64,000 nt of DNA from Zygnema cylindricum (GCA_037447655.1 JBBHKE010001575.1:1-64000); one strand, 5' to 3'. Positions 10,897-34,560 are shown, counted from the stretch's first letter. Numbers and translations are program-made. The notes: generated by a model from the letters alone, not told the origin.

Positions 10897-11627
10897 GGTG
10901 AAGTTCCATAAGACGAAAAGTGAGGTTCTTTACAGAAATTCGGACCTTTCCGTACTACGACGTACCTCTTATTTTGTTTTTATGCGGAAAACAACATTAC
11001 AGAGAATCTTGCCAATATTCTCCAAAAGTCTGGGAGTTCACAATGACCGTTGGATACTTTTTCACAAAGCATTCGCTTCGAAAGTTTCTGTAATTGTTGA
11101 TGTACCTCGCGAGGTACATCACCAATTACATAAAAAATTGGGTCGCGACACGTTGGATAATGAGCATTCGTGTCAATATGCGAACCAACGGAAATCAAAA
11201 AATTTCGCATACGATATACGCATTCAAAAATCCAATAAAAAATACAAACAAAATGTCGTCACGCACTTTAGTCACGCTATTGCTGTTAGCGCACATTCGT
11301 CACACTTTTTTTGCAACGCTCATTCGTTACGCGAAAAGCCAGGAACCCTAAAAAAATGAGGTGGTATTTAACAAGGCGTCTACAAAGAGTACAAAAGTTG
11401 TGTTGAGCGATGACCTAGTACGCACGTACATGGTACGCAAATAATTTATTTTGGTCGGTGTGAAAATCATTGACGATTTCCAATCTACGATCTTAACTCA
11501 CGTGGTACCGCTAATTTATGAACACGTGGATTACAGACTCTGCGCAATGGATCTTCGTTCAAATTGTAGCATTATGTAATGTTGGCCGTACAATTACAGA
11601 ATGTCTTAATGGAACTTCACCCTAATA
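10897..11627. mobile_element. Inverted-repeat element with AGGGTGAAGTTCCAT ends
   Basis: The left end AGGGTGAAGTTCCATAAGAC is matched by GTCTTAATGGAACTTCACCC near 11620. The centre holds a perfect 22-bp palindrome at about 11098-11119 (GATGTACCTCG and its inverse). The element reads similarly on both strands, which explains similar open frames on both. No transposase was recognised. Confidence 0.75.
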
Positions 11628-11944
11628 ATTCACTTACATAACGATAGCATCAACGGGTGGGGCTTTTCATGCCTTAAAAAACAACTATCGATGACTTACA
11701 CTATTTTAAGCTTTTGAATCGGCATAACATGAAGCGTTCATGTGTATAGATTTTTCGTAATTTGTTTTACAATTTTTACAACAAGCTATTTTTTGAGTAA
11801 CCGTTAACCGTTAGCCGTTTTTTGTTTCGTAAACCTTCGCCTTTCGTGTGAATTGCTAATTTTATTATGACGGTCGACGTTCAAAAGCGCGACAATATTT
11901 TAACCGGTTGCTACAATATTTTGAAAGTCAAAACTGTTCAACTA

Positions 11945-13377
11945 AGGGTGCGTCTCCATATACTTCAAACTTAGAGAATTTACTTTGTTTTTTAGCGCAG
12001 ATCCAGCGGACCCAGATTTCGGGTGTCCCTATGTGTATCAAACGAAGTTGTCACCTAAGGGCGTGACGATTATATACATCAACAATGTCCGTGATGGTTG
12101 TCGACAGTGTACAATCTGTGATGACGCACGTTATTTTTTGTAACTGTTTGTGACGTCGCATGACTTTTCGTGACATTTGCAGGATTCACATTAAAAACGA
12201 ATGGTGAATGAGATGAATAAACGCATGTCATTTTTTTTTGTTTGGACGTGAATTGCCCTTGACGTCATGTAACGTCAACAAAAACGTCGCGATGTCATTC
12301 ATGTTGCCGTACAAGTAGGCGCCCACGACTCAAATCCGTCCGTACCAATCCATCGTTTTTCATACGTACAATAACATATATTTTTTCCACGGTGACTAGC
12401 CGAGACATCCAAAAAAAAAGCGACAGTTAAAAAAAAAATTAGCAAACAAATATAGTTTTAGATGATTTTGATTGGTTATTTGATAGTGGGTCATCATTTA
12501 AAAAATTTTAGTTATAGTACGGATCATTCATTTGGGATACGACTTCATTTTTCTTAAAAGTCAAAATTTTGCATTCCGAAAATGGTTTCCGGAAAAGAAG
12601 ATGACTTACCACAGTTTTCAATTTTGGACGCAATTGACCGTATGTTTTGTCCGTCGCTACGCTCCAAAAACCATATTTTGTCTGTCGCTACGCTCCAAAA
12701 AGGTTGACTGCCGAACGGTCGACCTGTTTGGCGCCTCTGTTTTTTGTTTTTTGCGAATTGAATGGTACGGGAGTATTCATTTCGTCATCTCATTCACCAT
12801 CCGTTTCTAGTGTGAATGCAACAATTGTAGACGTACCACCATCAAGCCTGGGCCATTTCACAGTTTGAAGAAGATGCACATTACTTTTGCGTCTCTTGTC
12901 CGCTCGACGTGAAATGGCATCGGATCTTGAGACCCCTATCGAAATAAAATCTGTACCAAGCGCAAACGGACAAATCCACACAAATTGTGTACTTTGCTTT
13001 GTCGTACCTGAACGTAAACGGACAAAACATAGCGGATCGTGCACTTTTCGTCGTCGCTTGATTTATTTTTAAATTTTTTGAAAACTTTTTACACATGCGA
13101 CTACGTGTTTCTATTTGTTTTTCGAAAATTCATTGTTTTAAAACCCATCTTCACTGTGTTTTAAAGAAAAGTTTGAAGATGACGTTTTTTGGCGTGGTCG
13201 TGGGTCGAAGAACACAAAACGACAGCATGTAGTACATCTTAAATTCGATGATGACGCAATATGTACTTCTCATTTTTTATATTATTTTGTACGGTTGAAA
13301 CTTAAGCGGTAAGACTTTAAGTTTTACAAGAAAACGACATAAAAAAACCCTTACTTAGGCACATGGAGACGCACCCT
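11945..13377. mobile_element. 1.4 kb element with AGGGTGCGTCTCCAT inverted ends
   Basis: The left end AGGGTGCGTCTCCATAT is matched by ACATGGAGACGCACCCT at the right end. The end hexamer AGGGTG is shared with the element at 10897, so the two may belong to one superfamily. No transposase and no clear target duplication were found. Confidence 0.65.
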
Positions 13378-14274
13378 AATTGATCGTCAAATTGAAACTC
13401 AATGGTGCAGTACTTCACTTGTACCAATGTGTACTTTAAACGTACAATATTTGACAGGATGACGCAAGCGCAACCAAGTAAACTAAAGCCACTGCGATGA
13501 TCAATTTCTTAAAAGGTACACCGTGAATCGTTATTAGGGTACTTTCGCTTGTGCTAAAGTTACAGTTATTTTCTGTCGTTTTCCTCCATAGCTTAGAAAA
13601 AAAAAATCCGCAACCGTACCAAAAAAATGAAATTAACACCGTACAAGTTGCGTTACGTTACAACTTTAAATGTAGTGCAATTTGTCGTATAGCGCGAAGC
13701 AATTTGTCGTCTAGTGCATTTTGACCCAATTTGGCGTCCTTCCAGCTCATCTTCAAACTTTATATAAAATCACCTCGCGGGGTGATTTTAAATAAAGTCC
13801 CATGAGGTAAATGAATAGGCAGATACTGTCGCACGTGCTGGAAGTTTTTTACAATTTTCGAGCGAGGAGTACCAAAAAAAAACCCACAGCACGTTTCCAG
13901 CATGTGCGTGACTTTTTTTCGTGCGCTTTTTTCCGTATAGGGGCTGTGGAGTGGGTTTCGACCAACGGACGCCATTTCGCAAAAGCGAAGTCTGTGAAAG
14001 CGCCTCTCTCTCTCCCCCTCTCCCAATAACGTGTCTTTATCACAATTCTTGCAATGAAAAAAAGCAAGAAAGGTATCAAATGAAAGATCTATAAAAAATA
14101 TTTATTTTGGCTGTCTTTTAGCTTATTTTGGTGGTAAGTAGAGTGAGAAAGGACGGAAAAAAAAATCGGGAAACCATGGCGGGATGTTTTGGAATTTGTG
14201 ACGTCGACGCTATCATAAGTATGCGTGACGTCAAAATGTCACAAACCCTAAACATCTACAATGTCACAAGTAGC
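13378..14274. other. Gene-free DNA with a short perfect palindrome
   Basis: No gene is supported. An inverted repeat at about 13766-13790 (AAAATCACCTCG facing its inverse) and a looser one at 13840-13915 (CACGTGCTGGAA .. TTCCAGCATGTG) are present. Confidence 0.5.
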
Positions 14275-14816
14275 TACACCGCGAATCGTTATTAGTGTCA
14301 AAGTGTAAATAGTGTTGAAGAAAATTTACCGTAATTGATGCTAATTAAGAATTTGAGAATTTTCAAAAAAAAGGTGTATTCTAATTCCGACGTTTATGCT
14401 AATTTGGGAACAGCAAAAATGGAATATTATCCGTACGATTATATACATTAATATATCTATCCGTACAAAATATTAGAAATCGTACGCCGTCGCGAATTTA
14501 AAATATCCGTACATGCTATACTAATTTACGTGTCAGACTAATCCTATTTTTTTTAGCGCACGTTCCTATGCGTGCGCTCTCATTTAATTCATTTTTTGTA
14601 AATTTTCACTTGAAAAGGTACAATTATGTACGGTCGGACATCGACCGTACACCACACTATTTATATTTTATTGTACTTTCAGGCTTTACTTTTTTTTGTA
14701 CGGTACCTTAATTAACGTTAAGGAAAAATTAAAATCATGTATCCTATTTGAAAAAAAAATCAAAATTTTAAGGACCCAAATTAGTGACTTTGACACTAAT
14801 AACGATTCGCGGTGTA
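14275..14816. mobile_element. Family C inverted-repeat element
   Basis: Left end TACACCGCGAATCGTTATTA, right end TAATAACGATTCGCGGTGTA: 20-bp exact inverted ends, 542 bp overall, AT-rich interior with no gene. Confidence 0.85.
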
Positions 14817-15029
14817 GACGTCTACAACCGTCTCTATTTTGTAAACGTCATCAATTGTCGCGAGTTTTGTACGCGTCTACAATCGTCACAAATTACACCC
14901 ACTTCTACATCCGTCACAATCTAAAGTTACGATTTCATTTATTTACATACGAATGCTCTAAAAGTTGTACGGGGAATCTTCGCTAAAAAACAAAGTAGCA
15001 AGACTAAGTTTCGGTTACATGCGAAAGTA

Positions 15030-15237
15030 CCCTTAGTGTTAATGTTTTTTTTCGTCTCTTAAAACATATATTCTTCGTACACACGTGTCAGATTGTGGAT
15101 CTGACGGTTTCGTTTGAAAGATTATATTCTCAGCTTTCGATTGGCGGCCTCAAATTGAAAATCGGACAAATGTGTACGGAGAAAAGATTTTGTAAGTGGC
15201 GAAAAAATTGTTAACACTAACAGCGATACACGGTGTA
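15030..15237. mobile_element. Family A MITE, copy 4
   Basis: The arms TTCGTACACACGTGTCAG and GGACAAATGTGTACGGAG face each other around a GATTGGCGGCCTC centre. The right end is CAGCGATACACGGTGTA. The left outer end is eroded. Confidence 0.7.
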
Positions 15238-15303
15238 ATCAATCCTACTTCAAACTGACATGGAAAACATCCTTAACGCTTTCACGGAACTTCTGCCGTA
15301 CGC

Positions 15304-15874
15304 TACACCGCCAATCGCTATTAGCGTTGTGTTCACTAATTCCGTCCCGCTTTTATTTTATTTTATTCTCCATTAGCGTAGTTAATTCTATTTTTTTCTT
15401 TACTCTATTTAGGGTTAATTTTTTAGTACCGTACAAAATGGAAGTACGCCAGAAGTTAATTAGTGTGGTATACGGACAGTGTCATACCGTACAAAATTGT
15501 ACCTTTTTTAAGTGAAATAGTATAAATAATGAGTTTTAGTAGCCGCGGACGCATGAGAATGTGCGCTCTAAAAAGGGGGTCTAATCGGGCTGTCAAATAT
15601 CACGTTCGCACATATTCGTCCAGCAACCACTTTTCGACTGTGTGAACGTACGATTTGTGTACGATTTGTAAGATTTTGTACGAACACCTATATTAGTGTA
15701 AGCATCTTTGCAACCGACATTTTTTTTTTTCAAAGATCCAAATGAAATTAGAATTATTAAACAATTAGAATGTATGTTTTTTTTCAAATTTTTCAAATTC
15801 TTAATTAGCGTAAACCACGGTAATTTTTCATGTACGCTAAAGAAACTTCTACGCTAATAACGATTGGCGGTGTA
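15304..15874. mobile_element. Family B inverted-repeat element, long form
   Basis: The ends TACACCGCCAATCGCTATTA and TAATAACGATTGGCGGTGTA are inverted. The flanking interior (GCGTTGTGT.. and ..CTACGC) matches copy 1 at 8074 but the middle is about 350 bp longer. Confidence 0.85.
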
Positions 15875-15924
15875 CATGACCGGGTCTACACCCCGAGGGT
15901 GAGAAAAGGTACAATAATGTACGG

Positions 15925-16141
15925 TACACCGTGTATCGCTATTAGGGTTAATAGTTTTTGACTTTTTTCGTCACTTAAAACATCTTTTCTCCGTACACAC
16001 TTGTCGGATTTTCAATTTGAGACCGCCAATCGGAAGCTGAGAATCTTCCTTTCAATCACAACCGTCAGATCCACAATCCGACAAGTGTGTACGGATAAAG
16101 TGGCGTAAAAAACATTAACATTAATAGCGATTCACGGTGTA
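15925..16141. mobile_element. Family A MITE, copy 5
   Basis: A nearly complete copy. Left end TACACCGTGTATCGCTATTA, right end TTAATAGCGATTCACGGTGT plus A, with both TCCGTACACACTTGTC arms. It lies about 325 bp upstream of the exonuclease ATG. Confidence 0.85.
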
Positions 16142-16465
16142 GCGTTCCTATGTTGAACCGTACAGTACTATTTGACTGTACGGATACGTACTTTAGCATT
16201 TTTTTCACTCCTGAAGTCCTGATGTACATTCTTACTTTTCGCTTGTGTACGTGTCACGCGCCTTCTTCTCTTCCCTCTCCTTCCCTTCACCCCGGCCTTC
16301 CTTTCTCTCCCGCTCCTTCCCTTCACCCCTGCTTCTCTCTCTCTCTCCCTCTCCTTCCCTTCGCCCCTGCCTTCCTCTCTCTCTCCCTCCTTCCCTTCAC
16401 CCCTGCCTTCCTCTCTCTCTCTCTCTCCCTCTCCCTGTTTCACGGAGGCAGCCATTTTCTTTCGC

Positions 16466-26713
<10,248 letters not shown>

Positions 26714-29700
26714 GGGATGGGAATTTTTGAGGGGAGGAGATTTTCAAAAGGAAAATTTGAGGAAAGGAATAAGAAGCTAAACAGTTTATTTTGATTTCCT
26801 TTGTACATAAATCGGTCCGTAAGGCTTAATCAAAATACATTTTTAGATTAGTTTTGTCCCTTTTTTTCCCCTCTATTTTGCCTTTACCTCGTCTTGTCCT
26901 TTTCCTCTTATCTTGTCCTTTCCTCTTATTTTGTCCTTTTCTGGTGGTTTTCTAGGGAGAAGTAACAATTTGTACAAAATTTGAGTTAGATTGGATCCGA
27001 TTTGATCCATAGAAAATGTACCAAAATTAGTGTGGATCAACAATAATAAAAAAACTAAATCAAATTTGACAATTGTCAAAAAGGGTCCTTTTTGGAATTA
27101 GGGGTTTTTCCTTTTTTTTTGCACAACATGTGCATTGGATTTGTAGGAAATGTGGAAAAATTTAGTGTGGATCAACAATGTCAAAACTATGCCCTCTTCC
27201 GGTTTTTCTAAAATGGGAATAATAATACAAAAGATGATTTAGAATTGAGCGTATTTTTGATCCGGAGGATCTGTACCAAAATTAGAGTCGATTAACGATG
27301 GAAAAGGTACTTCCATTTGATGATTTTTTCTATGAAATAACGGAAAGTAGTTTTCTATGGTATGACGGAGAAATAGTTCTCTATGTGATAACGGAGAAAT
27401 ATCGTTTAGTACAAAACGCGCATTGAGTGGAAAAGAAATTTGATCCGTCCTATGTGTACCGTTCTTAGTGTGGATCAACTATGACAAAACATTTACAAAA
27501 TATCCATTTTATGTATTTTTTTTTTTATAAAAGGGAACTAAGAAATTCCGTCTAGTACAAAACGTGAATTAGAGTGGATTTGTATGAATGTACCAACATT
27601 ATGGATCAACAACAACATATTAGTTATGAATTTAGGAACATAATCCACACTATTAGTGGTAGTTAAATCAAATCAAAATATTGTCATACGAGATTCTCAA
27701 CAACCTATCATAAGACCTACATTATAATCCAAGATAAACCATAGGTCTAATGTACGGAAATTAACATAAGATATGTTTGCCATTCAATTTGTGGCTCATT
27801 TTAAACACTTCCATTCAAAATGTGCCTCATTTTAGACCACTTTAAAAGATTTGCTGTGTTACATTTTAGACATTTTTAATTTAAAGTCCTTTTATTATTC
27901 GAATTTTGACTCATTTTAGTTGCCTTTAGTTTTAGATATTCTAAGGCTTAAGGCGGCACAAAGAGAGAGAGAGAGAGTGAGAGAATAAAAGTAGAAGTAA
28001 AAATGTGAATTTTGAGCCACTTTTTTCCCAAATTTAGATTAAATTTTAGATTTAAATTATTCAACGAAAAATTAAGCATAAGAAAACAAAAAATTTAAGG
28101 GAAGAGCACTTTTTGTCAATTGCAATTCCTGTCACCAAAAATTTCCATCAAAAACTTCCATTATGTTTTAGTCTTTTTTTTTTTAGAAACATTTGTTTAA
28201 AAAAAATAAACCATAAAAACACTGATTCTGTTCTATGGTGCAATAGAAAAGGAAAAAATGAGATTATTTTTTGAAGACAATTCTTCTTTTTTGAAACTAT
28301 TTTTCTTCTTTATAAACTGTGTTTTTGCAAAAAGAAAAGGTGTCTATTTGAAGAATTTTTTATCTTTGAAAACACTCTTTTTGAAGTATTTTTTTTGCTG
28401 TGAAACAATTTTTCTTCAAAAAATAATGTTTTTCGCAAAATTTCATGCCTTAGTTCCTCTCAAATTCCTTTTTTTGGTCGTCGTATATTCTCTTGAAATA
28501 AAAAAAGAAAAAATTAAAACACGTAAGGTTAGGGTTTGCTCTCTTTTTTTCTTTTACATTTCAAACTTTTTGGGTATAGTGTCAACTCTATTTTGTCAAA
28601 AAATGTTCATAAAATAAAGTTTTGTTTCATTTTTTTTTGCGTCTACTTTTTGTTTTTTTTTTACTCCATGTTTGCCCACAGCTGTTCTTAAACCCTAATT
28701 TCTTTTTCACTCCTTCATAAAATGTAAATTAATGTAAGAATTTATATTCCATTTTTACATTCCTTTTTTTTTTATTGATTTGAAGTCATATCCAAAGTTA
28801 TGTTGAAAATGTTTTTATTCCTCAATAAAAACAAAAACAAAAAAAAAAAACAAAAAAAAAAAACAATTTAAAATTCATTTATTTTTAAAAATTTTTTTCT
28901 TTTTTTTTTTTTTTTTTTTTTTTGGCTGGGTTCTTTTTTTGTACTCCCAAACAAATTAAACCTCCCTTTTTTACACTGGATAATGTTATAAGACCCTTTC
29001 ACGTTTTTATTTTTTGACATTTCTTTGTCGACGCTAATAAAAACCCTAGAAACCCTTAAAAATTCTTTTGAAAAACTCTCAAAAACCCTTAAAAGCACTA
29101 GAATCCCTTGAAAGTTGTCTAAAAACACTTTTAAAACCCTAAAAACCACTAAAAATTCACTTAAAAAACTCTTGAAAACCCGAAAATCCCTTCAAAACGT
29201 TTTTTTAAAAACCCTGCGAAACATTAAAAAACTTTATGAATAACAAAAAAATATAAAAAATCTGCAAAAACCTAAAAAAAAATAAAAATAACAACGAAAA
29301 AAATCTAATAAAAACACATTTGTAGGGAAAAGTTGTAAAAAGACCCTTTTAAAACTCTAGAAACACTAAAGGAAAAAAGTTCTTTTTTAGGGAAAAAACG
29401 ACGATTAAAAAAGATGATGAGAAAAAAGTTTGAACGAAAAAAATATAAAAAAGGGGAAATGGTTTGACATTACTTTCATTTATTGTTTTAAAAAAGTAGT
29501 TTAGAGTTTTTTTGATGAATTTAGAATTTTTTGAAATTTTTGAGTAATTTAGAAAAGTTTGAGTAATTTAGAAAATTAAGATTCTTTTCGTTTATCTTTA
29601 TTTTTATCTTTTCTTCTTTTTTCGGGGAGACGTGAATTCCCCTAAAAAAAATCGGTCTAATTTTTCTCTCATTACTTCCCAACAAGAGAGAGGGTGAGGG

Positions 29701-30164
29701 AGGGGGGGGGAGGGAGGGAGAGAGGGAAAGAGGGAGGAAGGGAGAGAGGGAGGGAGGGAAAGAGGGAGTGAGGGAGAGAAGGGAGTAGGAGATGAGGGGC
29801 GGAAGAGTCGCCGTGGGGCTGAGTGGGAGGGGAAGGAGGGGGAGAAGGGGGATGGGGGGGAGGAGGGAGAGGGAGTGGGAAAGGGTTAGCGAGTGAATCA
29901 TTTCTCCAAAAATACATTGTTCTTGGTTTGATTTTCCTGTCAGTACTTCTAACAGGAGGGGAGGGGAGAAGGGAGGGGGAAGGGGCAAGGGGATGGGGAA
30001 GAGAGAGGGAGGGTGAGGGAGGGAGAGAGAGGGAGAGAGAAAGAGAGGGGGAGAGCGAGAGAGGGAGGGAGAGGGAGAGAGTGAGGGAGGGAGGGAGAGA
30101 GAGAGAAAGAGGGAGAGAGAGAGAGAGGGAGAGCTGGTTTTATTCTGACAGAGCGGCTTGACAG
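26714..30164. other. Intergenic region with diverged tandem repeat
   Basis: Between 26995 and 27615 a unit with GATCC, TGTACCAAAATTAG and TGTGGATCAACAATG recurs about five times at 60-170 bp spacing. Poly-T and AAACCCTAAA-type words are common at 28600-29350. GA-rich DNA fills 29690-30150. A weak frame at 28258-28617 is Phe/Lys-rich and unsupported. The first exon(s) of the next gene may lie here but I could not place them. Confidence 0.5.
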
Positions 30165-33100
30165 CCTTTGTCAGGAAAAGTCAAAGGGCGACTCTTTCGT
30201 GAAAGTCAACGATTAAAAATCGGTCAACCGAGATTTTCGACTCAAAGAATCGACGGAAAAGACGAAAAAAACGGAAATAAATTTCATTTTTTTCGAAGTA
30301 CGATAAAAGTCGCCGGAAATCAATTTACGGGAGGGATCGCGAAAAAAAGAAAAATGTCGGAATTTTTAGCGGCCGAACTGGCTCTCCGAGCACTAAAAAT
30401 CGGTAAGTTTTTGTGGGTTTTTGAGGGTTTTTGGGGTATTTTGGGGTTTTTCGGGGTTTTTTGGGGTTTTGGGATTTTTAAGGCATTGTCAGGGCTTTTT
30501 AGGGTTTCTTTAAGGTTAGTACTAAAGGTTGTTTTGTTTTATGATATTGTTAATACGATATCTCAAATTTTTTAGTAAACTCACGTTTATTTTGTATTGT
30601 ATTTAATAAAACACTTAAAGTTTTTTAGAAACATTTATCTTGAAACACAAAGTTGTTAATAAAACACAAAATTATTCATAAAACAACTTTTTAGTAATGC
30701 ACATTGTTAATAATACACCATGTTATTAGGAACTCACGGTTTTTTGTGGTATTTTTAATAAAGCACTATAATGTTGGTAAAGGTGTTATGATATACTTGT
30801 CAGTAATGTTGTTGATAAAACATTATAAGGTTTCAGTGACTCACATTTATTTTGTGACATTGTTAATTAAACATAACTTTGTTTATGAAAAAACTCTTTC
30901 TTATTAACTCAAATGTTTGTTTATGAAAAAGCTCTTTCTTAGAAACTCAAAACGTTTGTTTATGAAAAAACTCTTTCTTAGTTACTCAAATGTATTCGAT
31001 AAAGCTAAAATATTTTGTGACGTGACATGTAGATACGGAATCGTATGTCTTCCCATCGAAGTACGAAGATTTGGACGAGGGAGGTCACGACGATTTTGTT
31101 GACGATTTTATCGGTAATTTTCAAGATTTATATGGTTTTTTTCTTTGCAAATCTCTCTTTCAATTTCGCAAGAAAAAAATTGACAAATTTATTTCGGATG
31201 AGCATCGATATTAGTTAAAGATTTAATTTTAAAATACACACTAATTATGGTGTTGAATGTTGATTTCGGATTTGCATGGTATTGCGAAGCTGTACATTGT
31301 TTAAACGTTTCATAAATTGTTAAAACTTCCTTTAAATTTTTTTTGTACCAAATTCACCCACACAACATCCTAGTAGTCATTAAAATATAATTTGTTATCA
31401 TTTATATCTTTTATATCTTTTTTTATCTTTTCAATGTCTCTTGCAAGTACTTTTTGCAAGTTAACTTTTCAAATTTAGTTCTTGGAGTTTTATAACGTTT
31501 CAATACAAATTTTAAACTATTTAAAATAAAAACCAATATGTATATATAGTGTATCTTATGTATATATATAATATAGGTACATATATATGATTCAGAAGAT
31601 ATATAATAATATCAGGAGGTATATGTTTATATATATATATATAGTTTTTCTTTTGGGGGGGTTTATTTTGGATCTCAGGAGATTTGGCGGTCATGGTTTT
31701 GCCAGCTGGCAAAGATGCTGACGTGGCACTCTGTGATTGGCCTGGAAGGAGAGAGAGGTGATTTGTTTATTTTTTGGGTAAAATTTATGTCATATATATG
31801 TATGTGTATATATATATATATTATATACAATGTGTGTGTGTGTATATGTGTTAGCATGCATATTTTTTTGTTTCATTTTTTTTTGTTTCTTTTTTTCGAG
31901 TCATTTTTTACAATGGGTTCGTCATTTGTCATTTATTATAAGAAATTATCGAACGAAGGCTGTTTTAATTTTAGTTTGTCAATTCTAATTTATGCGTGGA
32001 TGATGAGAGAGAAAGGGAAAGAAAGAAAAAAAAAAGAAAAGGAAAGGGAAAGGATAAGGGAGATGGAGAAAGTGGGGTAAGATAATAAATGAGGGGTGAG
32101 GGGGTAATAACTGTTTTCTTCTTTGTTAAGTTTTTTCCTCAACATTTCCGCACTAATTTTGGTGTCCGCAGAGAAATTCGAAGGGCAAATGTAAGGGAGC
32201 ACTGTTTATTTACGTCTCCGTTGGGAATAACGGAATTAAAATCAGAAAGGGGAAGAGGGAGAGAGAGAGGGAGAGGAACGACGGTTCCGTGGACGGTTTT
32301 AATCGATGAGAGTCTCCAGAAGGGAGAGGCAGTGGAAGAGGGAGAGAGAGAGGGGGAGGGAGTGGGAAAAGGAGAGGGGGAAGGAGTAGTAGGAGGAAAT
32401 TCAGAGAGGGAAAATGGAAGAAAGGAAAAGGACAAAAAAATCTTAATACCGACTGAAGACATAGAAACGTTTATTTCCATCGATTTAAACGTTTTTTTAA
32501 AATCGACGAGTGCCAAATGGGTACAAATAGTAAAAAAAAAATATGAAAGAGAATTTTCTGATGTGCCAGTGAACCATGAGAGAGGGAGAGAGAGGGTGGG
32601 AAAGGGAGAAGGAGAGAGACAGGTAGAGAGAGGGAGAACGAGAGATGAGGAGACGGAGGGAGGAAGACAGGGAGAGAGAGATGGAGAGAGAGAGGGAGGG
32701 AGAGAAGGAGGGAGGGAATGGCAATCTGATTTGGTGAAAATTTTGGTGGAACAACTTTGGAAAGTTTTTTTAGCTGCCCGAAAAGCTTTGAGAAGGATTT
32801 TTTTTGCGATTTTCGGGGCGTTGAGAATTAGGGTTTGGGAAAAAAAGGAGGGAGAGAGAGAGGGAAGTTTAACATCTGGAGATCATGGAAAAGGAGAAAG
32901 AGACGGTTTCTTATTGGCTGGTGAGAGAAAATATTTCACTCTCTCACTCTCACTCTCACTCTCTCTCTATCCCTATATCTTTCGCTCCTTTTTTTTTTCA
33001 ATCTCCCTCTCGCTCTCCTTGTCCATCTCCCTCTCCTTCTTCCTCCACCTCCCTCTCCCTCTCTTTTTCTCCCCCTCTCCTTTTCCCCTCTCCCTCTCCC

Positions 33101-33339
33101 TCTCCCTCTTCCTCTCCCTTTCCTTTTCCCTCTCATTTTGATTTGTATGTCAACTTAAAATTTATCTTCATGACTTTATCTTTTATGAATTTTTTTAATT
33201 TTTCCTTTTATTTTTTAGGCTTATTTTTATTTTTTTTACATTGTTTTTTATTTAGATTTTTGTGTGTGTATTTATTTGATTGTTTGTTTAAAATTTTCTA
33301 TATTTTCTAGGATTTGATTTTTTTATTAATTTGCATTTA

Positions 33340-33370
<31 letters not shown>

Positions 33371-34560
33371 ATGTAATTATGGATGTATTTGTTTTCTCAT
33401 TCTTCTTTATTACTTTCTTTATTTTTTTTTACAGGAATTTTCAAACATACTATTTCTATGATTGTAGTTCCATTTCTTGCAACGGGAATTTTTAATACAT
33501 GCAAAAAATGGTTTTTCGGAAAAAGTCTTAGGTTTCGCAGAAAAGACAAAAAAGATGATAATCTTTTTTTGCGAAATGGGAAAAGTTCTTCGACTTCAAA
33601 TATTCTGGAAAGTAAAAAAAATAAAAAAAAAGGAAAAAATGACGACAATTTAATTTTTGAATTTCGAATATCGAATGTTTTTTGTACTCCATTTTTTGGG
33701 TCCGAGAAAGGAAAAAAAAGTGTTTCTCTCAGTAAGTAATTTTTTTTTTTTGTGAATTTTAAAATTTTCTTTTTAAATATGGAGATTATTTAATAAAGAG
33801 AGAGGGAAAGAAAGGGAGAGTGAGAAAAAAAGAAAGAAAAAGAGGTGAGAGAGATGGGGAGAGAGAGAGAGGGAGGGAGCAAGACATCGGAAATAAGAAA
33901 AGCGGGTTTTTCCTTTTTTAATTGAAATCGTTGATGATTGTTTTTTCCCTTTTTTTTTTCCCCCTTTTTATAACCTTTTTTCCACCCTGTTTTTTTTTTT
34001 GGGCAGGAAAAAAATCTGAAAACATCTCATGTTTGTCCTCCAATTTATTTTTTCCTCCGAATATTTTTTTCAACTTTTTTGAAAATTCAGAAATTTCCGG
34101 GAAAGTGGTGTCTTTTAATTCGCCAATTTCTAAGAGACAACTGGCAACATGTACAAACAAAAATCGGCTAAAAGACAAAACTTCACTAACTTACGGAATT
34201 CCACTAAAAGACAGAATTCCAATAAATGACATAATTCTACTAAAGGACAAAACTATGGTATGCTTGCCACGTGGCGGACTGGCACCGGAAATAGTTTTGA
34301 AAAAGACGGTCAACGGAAGTGGTAAGCTTTTGGGGTTTTTTTTGTGATTTTTTGGGTTTTTAAAGGGTTTTTTTGAAGGATGAGGTAAGATCGGATTTCT
34401 TCTTTAATGTTTTGTTTTCAAAATCTTTTTTTTTTTTTGGTTATTTATTTTCCGGTATTTTTTAGCTTTCCTTAATGTTGTTGCTAATGTCACTTCACGT
34501 CCCACCCCCATTTTTTTTTCAGGGACTTGTATAATTTATCGCTCAATTTCCATTTTTTGA
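30165..34560 (+). CDS. Unknown multi-exon protein, 5' end unresolved
   Basis: Seven exons agree in phase: 30165-30402, 31033-31113, 31679-31757, 32172-32920, 33435-33731, 34007-34321 and 34523-34560 (stop TGA). I do not recognise the family. Visible pieces are a basic start (KVKGRLFRESQRLKIGQPRF), SEFLAAELALRALKI, an acidic stretch (EDLDEGGHDDFVDDFIG), then VMVLPAGKDADVALCDWPG and REHCLFTSPLGITELK. Two long Arg/Glu/Gly-rich inserts encoded by GA microsatellite sit in exon 4. A probable membrane segment follows (ISMIVVPFLATGIFNTC). The C-terminus has VCLPRGGLAPEIVLKK and ends CIIYRSISIF. A membrane or plastid location is only a guess. Consistent phases across six introns make a real gene likely, and the first visible exon starts in phase 0 after TTGACAG. 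Confidence 0.65.
30880..30992 (+). repeat. Three tandem 43-bp repeats in intron
   Basis: TTTATGAAAAAACTCTTTCT followed by TA(G/T)..ACTCAAATG occurs three times in a row with few changes. Confidence 0.9.

Noticed and set aside
10829-11359. 176-residue open frame and a similar minus-strand frame
   Set aside because: Both share DVPREVH because the underlying element is palindromic; no family match and no splice support.
28258-28617. 119-residue Phe/Lys-rich open frame
   Set aside because: Low-complexity AT-rich composition with no family resemblance and no flanking splice or promoter signal.
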